A DNA stretch of 64,000 nt from Rhodocollybia butyracea (taxonomy: Eukaryota > Basidiomycota > Agaricomycetes > Agaricales > Omphalotaceae), in NCBI GenBank assembly GCA_015501585.1, contig JADNRY010000153.1, forward strand, positions 88,938 through 152,937. Direction: 5' to 3'. The notes beneath the pieces were generated by a model. That model saw only the letters and a program-made list of their open reading frames with translations, was not told the origin of the DNA and searched no databases. Positions within the stretch are counted from its first letter, which is position 1, and each line of letters opens with the position of its first letter. The position numbers and the translations under genes were made by a program. Below, one piece after another: positions 57,276-64,000 of the stretch.

Positions 57276-58964
57276 TAGAGGTGGTTGCCCCCCTTTAGCT
57301 TAGTTGGGACAATTATTTCAGTAATGTGACATGTCCTTCCTTGTGACAATGGAGAATCAAGCGGGGGGCGGCGTGACTGTGCAGCCATTGCGAGATCACC
57401 ACATGGGTGCTGTAATGATCATCAGCGATATCTGTGACACCCAATCAAGGAGGTGTTTGTGCTCCTCATTGAGTAAACGGCGGTTCACATAATCGAAGTT
57501 GGAACAGGGGAAGGAGCGGTAGGATAAATGGGGGTGCGGAAGTGCTAGGTGCCCCGACAGTAGCTAGTGCTTCACATGTATCACTCACTTATACCGCACA
57601 ATTATACTTATACATATCACAGATTGTTTTACATGTCAAGTACTCTACCATTCCGCTTCAACCTCTTTCATACATTGTTTCTCTTTCCTCTTACTTCCAC
57701 TATCTATCCTCTACCATATCTTCATATCCACTCAAAATACATTTCTATGGGACCTTTAGCATGTCCTCCATTGATTCCACTCTTCAGTTTAGCCACGGAA
57801 AGGCTGTAACCGTTTTAGCGGTTCAGTTTTTTTTTGGTATATTTGTGTGTCCCTTAATTTTGATTTCTTCTGATGCCTGTTTCACTTGATCATCATTCCT
57901 CCTATATCCAGCAAGTTTCCGGGGGGTCGTATCTCGTCTCTGCTAGTCTTTGACTCATAAACAGTAAATTTAATGCCAGGGGCAAATTCAATTAATTCTT
58001 CCTTCTATCTAAAGTTACTCTTATACTGGAGCTATCCTAATGTACTTTTCAGGCTGACACAAGAACGTGTACACAGGGCATGACATCAGTTACCAGTGAT
58101 CCGAAAGACTAACATGTTCATCAGTTAAGCATTATTTTTGTCCAGATGACAGAGGAACCATTAGGAGATCACTCGAACAAGGTGTTTGAGGGCAAATACC
58201 TACATGCAGATCCTCGAAGGGCTGAAAAATGATTGAAAAGGCCTCAGTGCCCACGAACCGTGGTTCAAAATGAGGGATGAATAAAACTCTAGTGCCGATT
58301 ATAGTCATGGCCACAATTCACAGCTCTCGGAGCCGGCTTGCGGCTCTTGACCAAAGTACTTGTCACCTAGCAAAAGTGGGGACTTGCACTCGAGCTCCAG
58401 TTTGAGTCATAGCCAGCTAAATGGCTCGTACAGCTCGTGGCACAAATCACAAGCCGAGCCGAGTCAGTACTGGAGCCGGGTGGGCTGCTACACACTAAAT
58501 TATGCGAGAAAAAGTCCCCTTTCATTTTGCTACCTACAGCCAGTTATACAGGCCGCCGTATGTACTCTTGTGTTGCCTGACTTGTACATACATACATAGA
58601 ATGATTAATATTTAAAGAAATGAACCAATAGAATTCGAAGTACCTCCAATCTCAAGAAACTAAGGTTTCTGCAAGACAGCCCGGGCAACAATAAGTAACC
58701 TAAACCTTTCTCCTACAACCATCAGCGGGGACAGGAGGGAATCGGGATTGCCAGTCCCAAGTTCCAACGTCAAATAATGTCCAAGCAAATTGTGAGGGAA
58801 CAAAGCTGAAAATTAAATTATAACTACATACAATACTCCGAAAATTGACTGGACCCATCTGACCGCTACAGCCTTCCAGTTCTTCTACCGAGATGTAAAA
58901 TCAAAAGCAGGCATGTGTTTTGAGACGGTGAGGTGTATCAGTAAGCAAAACGAGACCAGAGCAG
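57276..58964. other. Intergenic, nothing recognised
   Basis: Short frames only. GAGCC/CGGCTC words are repeated between about 58325 and 58490. No gene was supported. Confidence 0.4.
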
Positions 58965-59281
58965 TGTTAAAAGTTGATGATCTTACCTTGTTATGTCATC
59001 TATACGTTCGTGGATTCATGCCGTAACGAAACCAGAATATTTTCTGCTTTCATTACGTTACTTACATACGTCCCATGTGACACATTCTTTTAATTGTATT
59101 TTACATATATTGACACCTCAGCGCCGTTCTACCACTGTCGCTGAGGTTAGTACTCACATTCTTTATTTCTTGTACTTATTACTGACTATGTACCTAGAAC
59201 TCTCTTTTATTTCAATAGGTACATAATACAGCGTCGTTCTACCACTGTCGCTGAGAACTCTCTTTTATTTCAATAGTTTCA
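58965..59281 (+). repeat. Copia 5' LTR
   Basis: Starts TGTTAAAAGTTGATGATCT and ends near CAATAGTTTCA. It contains two CGTTCTACCACTGTCGCTGAG blocks and two CTCTCTTTTATTTCAATAG blocks, that is, an internal duplication. The end position is set by the primer-binding site that follows. Confidence 0.85.
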
Positions 59282-59284
59282 ATA

Positions 59285-59297
59285 GGTTATGGGCCCC
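59285..59297 (+). other. Primer-binding site, initiator tRNA-Met half-molecule type
   Basis: GGTTATGGGCCCC directly after the LTR is nearly the same as the site of Drosophila copia (known), which pairs with the anticodon region of initiator tRNA-Met rather than its 3' end. Priming by a cleaved half-tRNA is inferred. Confidence 0.7.
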
Positions 59298-59411
59298 GGT
59301 AGCCTGTACTGAATTAACGAAGCTTCTCTACTGCGCACAAGACCTCGGAACACACTCATTTCACTCTCTCACACTCGTTCATTCACCTACACATCCCATA
59401 CATTCGTCCAC

Positions 59412-62400
59412 ATGTCCCCTACATCTGCCACATCATCAGATTCCATTCAAATCCCTACCCTTACCTACGGGACCTATTCTCGATGGGTTGGCCCTATTTC
59501 TGGCAAGCTCCAGAGGGCTATGGTCTGGAGATTCTGCAGTGGAGAGATGTCTGTCTATCCTAAACCTTCCGATCCTCGTCCATTGCCTAATGACGCCTCT
59601 GCCGTTGACTGGGCTGCTGTTAGACGAGATCACAGGGAGGATATGCGATCCTACGAGGAATCAATTACTCGTAATGACAAGGCTATTGGGATCATCAAAG
59701 AGCACCTTGCGCCGGAACAGCTTCTTCTCATTGAAAAGCTCACATCCGCCAAGGACGTCTGGACTAAGCTTAAGGAAGCTCATGCTGGCACCACCGCTGG
59801 TCTTGAAGCCTTCTATATCAAGCGTGGTATGATGGATAAACGGTATGAACATGGTGATAACATGCAGGATCACGTTAACTTCTATGCTCTCGAGAACAAG
59901 AAGCTCTCCGACACTGATGCTTTTGGAGACCAGTTCCTCGCGGAACTTATGCTCACTTCTCTTCCTCGTACTGTCAATGACTCTCCTAACACTTGGGAGA
60001 CGTTTACCATCATCACTCTCGCTGCGTTACTGAAACAAACAAGCTCACCTCTTCTTTTGTCACCTCCCGCCTCATTGCGGAGTATTGACGTCTCACTTCC
60101 GGTGATGATTCTTCCGAGGCGGCTAATGCTGCCGCTGTTAGAGGGAAATCTAAACCAAAGAAGAAACCCAAGAAAGGTCCGCTCTGTTCCTACTGTCACA
60201 AAGGTCCTCACCTTGTCAAAGACTGTAACCACAAGAAGCGAGATGAGGAAGCATCCGCCGCACTGCGTCCGCTCCTAGAAGCAGTGAGAGATCTAGTAGG
60301 AAGCCTACTGCCGCTGCCGCCCAACACTCTGATAGCGATAGCTCATCGGATGAGGAGGTCAGTGCAAAAGTCGCTTCCACCTACTCAGAATTTCCCTCCG
60401 TCCGTCATTCAAGTTCCGATTCTGTCCATGTCTTTATCTCCACTGATGTTGCCACCTTCCTTGCCAAGACAAGCAACGACGAGAGTTACATTGACTCTGG
60501 GTGCTCTCGCCACCTAAGTCCACGTCGTGACTGGTTCGAAGACAGTTCGTACACCAAACTCGACAAACCCGTCCCCATTCATCTTGGAGATGCGTCTACC
60601 ATTTACGCTGTTGGTAAGGGTACTCTTCAGTACCTCATGGATACGCCGGATGGAATCATCACTGGTTTTCTACCCAATACGCTACATGTCCCGGATCTCG
60701 CCGCCACTCTGATTTCTGTCTCTCAGCTCACTGACAAGCGCAAACACACCATTCTCTTTGATGGAGAGGAGTGCTTTGTCAAAGCTCAAAGCTCTGGCCG
60801 GTGCGTTGCATCTGGTCGCAAGACCAACAGAGGTCTTTACCTTCTTCACGCCCGTCCGCTGAAATCCAAGAGTACGCAAATCTCGCTACCACATCCCGCT
60901 ATATCGACATTAATCATGCTCACCGCTGCCTAGGTCATCTCGGTCAAGACAACATAAAACGTCTGATCGCAAAAGGCATGGTAACGGGCATTGATGAAGT
61001 GGGAGGTCGAATAGAGTTCTGCGAGTCGTGTACAGCCGGTAAACAGCATGTATTTCCGTTCCCATCATCCAATAAAAGGGCCCGTTGGAAACTAGATTTA
61101 GTTCACTCCGATGTTTGTGGTCCATTACCCAACTCTATCAATGGTGGCTATAGGTATTTCATCACCTTCATAGATGATAACACCCACCACTGCTGGGTTT
61201 ATTTCCTCCATCACAAATCGGAGGTGTACCAATGCTTCCGCAAATGGAAGGCTATGGTAGAGCTCAAGACTGGGCTTAAGCTCAAGGTTTTTCGTACAGA
61301 TAACGGTGGAGAATATACCTCTGATCAGTTTGAGCATTATCTCCGTAACCTTGGTATTATCCATGAGACCACAGTCCCTCACACCCACAGCAAAATGGCA
61401 TTGCTGAACGCTTCAACCGCACTATCGTTGAGCGTGCCAGATGCATGATGCATGATGCTAAATTTACTGCTGGGTTTTGGGTCTTCGCCGTCATTATTGC
61501 CGTCTATCTCATTAACCGCTCACCTACCTCACGGCTTCCTAATTCTACTCCACACGAAGCTTGGTCTGGCGTAAAGCCTTCACTCAAGGAACTCAAACCT
61601 TTTGGCTGTCCCGCCTATGCTCACATCCCCAAATCGAAGCGTACAAAGCTTGACTTTAAAACTCGTAAGTGCATCTTTCTTGGTTACAAAGAGCACACAA
61701 GGGTTACCTTCTGTGGGATCCAAAGAAGCGAAAAACTTTCGTTTCACGAGATGTCATTTTTGATGAACGTCCTCACCCTCCTGGCCCGCCTTTACCCATT
61801 CCGGATCTTTCGCAGATCCTTTACAATGGTGAGGTGCCTGGAGATGGCCTACCTGGCTTTTCTCGAGTGGGAGATGCGTGGGAAGATAACTCTCCCCTGT
61901 GACTCCAGCGGTTCCGCATCCTCCTGCTCCATCTTCTGAGGTTGATTCTGAGGATAACGTCGGTGACTCTCGCCCATACTCCCCTGATCTTCCTCCTCCC
62001 AATGACCCTCCACCGGCTCCACCTGCTTGCCGTCGTTGTACAGAACTTGAACTTCTTGGGCCTGTTCCAGAAGTAGATGGTCCACGTGCTCGTCGCCTAC
62101 CTGCCCGCTTCTGTGAAGAACCTGACATTGCGCCAGATCCTCCAGAACCTGCACCAGGCGATAGACCAGATGTTGCAGAAGGTGTTGCCATGGCCTTTGT
62201 GGCCACTGTCCATGCTCAGGGAGCCTCAGAGCCCCGCACTCTGCAGGAAGCACTCCGCGGTCCTGACTCCGCCTCTTGGCTGAAAGCTGTAGACAAAGAG
62301 CTCAAGTCTCTCATTGATATGGGAACTTTCAAGTTTATTGACAATTTGCCTAAAGGTCGCCGTGCTATTAGCTCCAAGCTTGTCTTTAAGATTAAGCGCC

Positions 62401-63750
62401 TCCCTGACGGGACCATTGAGCGGTACAAGGCACGCTTAGTTGCTCGAGGTTTCTCCCAGATGCCTGGTTTAGACTTTGATGAGGTATTTTCCCCTGTGGT
62501 CAAACTTACCTCCATTCGTGTCCTTTGCGCCCTCGCCGTGCGTCTAGGCCTTCACTTCCACCACCTTGATGTTGATACCACATTTCTCAATGGTGAGTTG
62601 GAAGAGGAGCTCTATATGCGCCTCCCGAACGGCATTAGTGAACATTCTGGTAAAATTGTTCGTCTCCGCCGCTCTATCTATGGCCTCAAGCAGGCCTCCC
62701 GTGTCTGGAACAAACTTCTTGATGCAGAGCTTGAGAAACTTGGCTTCCGTCGTATCCATGCTGACTACTGCATTTACGTCCTCCAACATGGAGATCAAGC
62801 ACCGGATTGGCCAACGCTTTAAGATCAAGGATCTTGGTGTTATCTCACAGTTGCTTGGCATTGCCATTGACTATGACCAAGAAAAGCGTGTCCTTCGGCT
62901 CTCTCAGACCAGATACATTGAGGAATCACTCAAACATTTCCACTGTGATGATGGCATCACACGTCGCACCCCTTATCATCTGGAGTTAAGCTTTCTAAAG
63001 CTGATTCCCCATCCACAGACGCTGAGAAAGAGGCTATGGCTGACAGACTCACGCTATACCAGGCTCTCATTGGTACTCTCATGTATGCCATGCTTGCTTC
63101 ACGCCCAGATATTGCCTTTGCTGTAGGTATTTTGAGCCGCTACTGCTCAAATCCAGGTGAGATTCATTTAAATGAAGCTCTGCATTGTCTTCGCTACTTG
63201 GGTGGTACCAAAGACTGGGTTATTGAGTATGATGGCACGATCATAGATGAACTCATCTCCCTTATCCTTGGATATTCTGATTTGGATTGGGCTGGTGATG
63301 TGGATACTCGACGATCCACTAGTGGATATGTTTTCCTCATGTGCGGAGCTGCTATTAGTTGGAGCAGCAAACTTCAAACCTCCCCAGCACTCTCTTCTAC
63401 TGAAGCTGAGTACATGGCTCTTACTCGTACAGCACAGGAAGCTATTTGGCTCCGTCAACTCCTTGAACAGCTAGGTTTTCAGCAAACCAAGCCTACTCGC
63501 TTGTTGGGTGATAATATGTCATCTATTGCTCTTTCCAAGAACCCTGCTGATCATCCCGTACGAAGCACATTCAACTTCGTCACCACTTTATTCGTTTTGC
63601 AATCTCTGATGACCAGATTGATCTGGACTATGTTCCAACTGCCCAACAAGCTGCTGATGGATTTACAAAGGATTATCTGGTGAGAAGCACTTGGCATTTG
63701 TGCGCATGCTAGGTATGAAGCCACGCCCGAGTGGGAGTGTTAAAAGTTGA
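59412..63750 (+). pseudogene. Copia gag-pol, multiple frameshifts, YVDD lost
   Basis: Gag from the ATG at 59412 (MSPTSATSSDSIQIPTLTYG; TSAKDVWTKLKEAHAGTTAG), then a zinc knuckle CSYCHKGPHLVKDC at about 60185 in another frame. Protease active site DSGCS is at 60491. The integrase has an HH-CC segment (HRCLGHLG...CESC), the Asp of HSDVCGPL and of FRTDNGGEYTS, and the Glu segment in a shifted frame. The reverse transcriptase runs KARLVARGFSQMPGLDFDEV, FSPVVKL and HLDVDTTFLNGEL. The part that should hold YVDD is deleted at about 62790, where CIYVLQH runs straight into EIKHRIGQRFKIKDLGV. RNase H has DLDWAGD and SSTEAEYMAL. At least six frame changes are present. The C-terminus (GEKHLAFVRMLGMKPRPSG) ends at 63750 inside the 3' LTR. 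It cannot replicate by itself. Confidence 0.9.
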
Positions 63751-64000
63751 TGATCTTATCTTGTTATGTCATCTATACGTTCGTGGATTCATGCCGTAAC
63801 GAAACCAGAAATTTTCTGCTTTCATTACTTACTTACATACGTCCCATGTGACACATTCTTTTAATTGTATTTTACATATATTGACACTCAGCGTCGTTCT
63901 ACCACTGTCGCTGAGGTTAGTACTCACATTCTTTATTTCTTGTACTTATTACTGACTATGTACCTAGAACTCTCTTTATTTCAATAGGTACATAATACAG
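63738..64000 (+). repeat. Copia 3' LTR (partial)
   Basis: Begins TGTTAAAAGTTGATGATCT after a purine run (GAGTGGGAG, the polypurine tract). It matches the first 267 bp or so of the 5' LTR and runs to the window end; about 50 bp are missing. Confidence 0.9.

Larger units (their letters stand above)
58965..64000 (+). mobile_element. Copia-type LTR retrotransposon, 3' LTR cut by the window
   Basis: Order: 5' LTR, primer-binding site, gag, protease, integrase, reverse transcriptase, RNase H, 3' LTR. Integrase before reverse transcriptase defines Ty1/copia. The LTRs differ at several positions over about 260 bp, so insertion is not very recent. The base run before the 5' LTR is AGCAG; its copy after the 3' LTR is outside the window. 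A solo LTR of the same family lies at 446-772. Confidence 0.92.

Noticed and set aside
58965..64000. Repeat-induced point mutation as the cause of copia decay
   Set aside because: The lesions are mainly small insertions and deletions, not a C-to-T pattern that creates stops, and the process is not usual in agaricomycetes.

Overview
The window looks like accessory, transposon-rich DNA from a filamentous basidiomycete, most likely an agaricomycete. The evidence is many short introns (about 50-75 bp, GT...AG), STAND/NLR-type genes with TPR and WD40 repeats typical of mushroom-forming fungi, agaricomycete F-box pseudogenes, a DUF6532-like gene, and Plavaka, tnp2/CACTA, Harbinger, hAT and copia elements. 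No prokaryotic features, CRISPR arrays, rRNA or tRNA genes were seen. No database search could be run, so family names rest on motifs read by eye.

Layout: 1-772 holds transposon ends and a solo copia LTR. 1160-4446 is an apparently intact NLR-type gene with eleven near-identical 42-residue TPR repeats. 5762-6020 is a solo LTR. About 6750-9000 holds an F-box pseudogene and a frameshifted GNAT acetyltransferase. 11412-15026 is a NACHT-WD40 NLR with five near-identical WD40 repeats. About 17421-18990 holds a second F-box pseudogene and an unidentified fragment. 20233-20525 is a palindromic MITE.

A second, dead copy of the TPR NLR starts near 20935. It is cut into three pieces (20935-23036, 35313-36029, 37772-38419) by a 12,276-bp transposon and a 1.74-kb LTR-like insertion. 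The large insert (23037-35312) has matching 11-base termini (CATCAGGAAAA) and a 2-bp GA target duplication, and its removal restores the TPR reading frame. It carries a broken Plavaka-type transposase on the minus strand and, divergently, two intron-rich genes: a family I cannot name and a DUF6532-like gene. It is itself hit by a 667-bp hAT-type non-autonomous element and a 0.92-kb insertion. This transposon with cargo is the main finding.

38.7-58.9 kb is mostly transposon: a tnp2/CACTA-like transposase split by a second copy of the same hAT element, a GGTCATGACC palindrome array, a 1.36-kb inverted repeat with about 560-bp arms, a Harbinger transposase with its companion gene, CACTA subterminal repeats, a hAT transposase remnant and two more solo LTRs. 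58965-64000 is a copia retrotransposon whose 3' LTR runs off the window. It has many frameshifts and has lost the YVDD box of its reverse transcriptase.

Together the region reads as a cluster of fast-evolving NLR-type recognition genes used repeatedly as landing ground for nested transposons.
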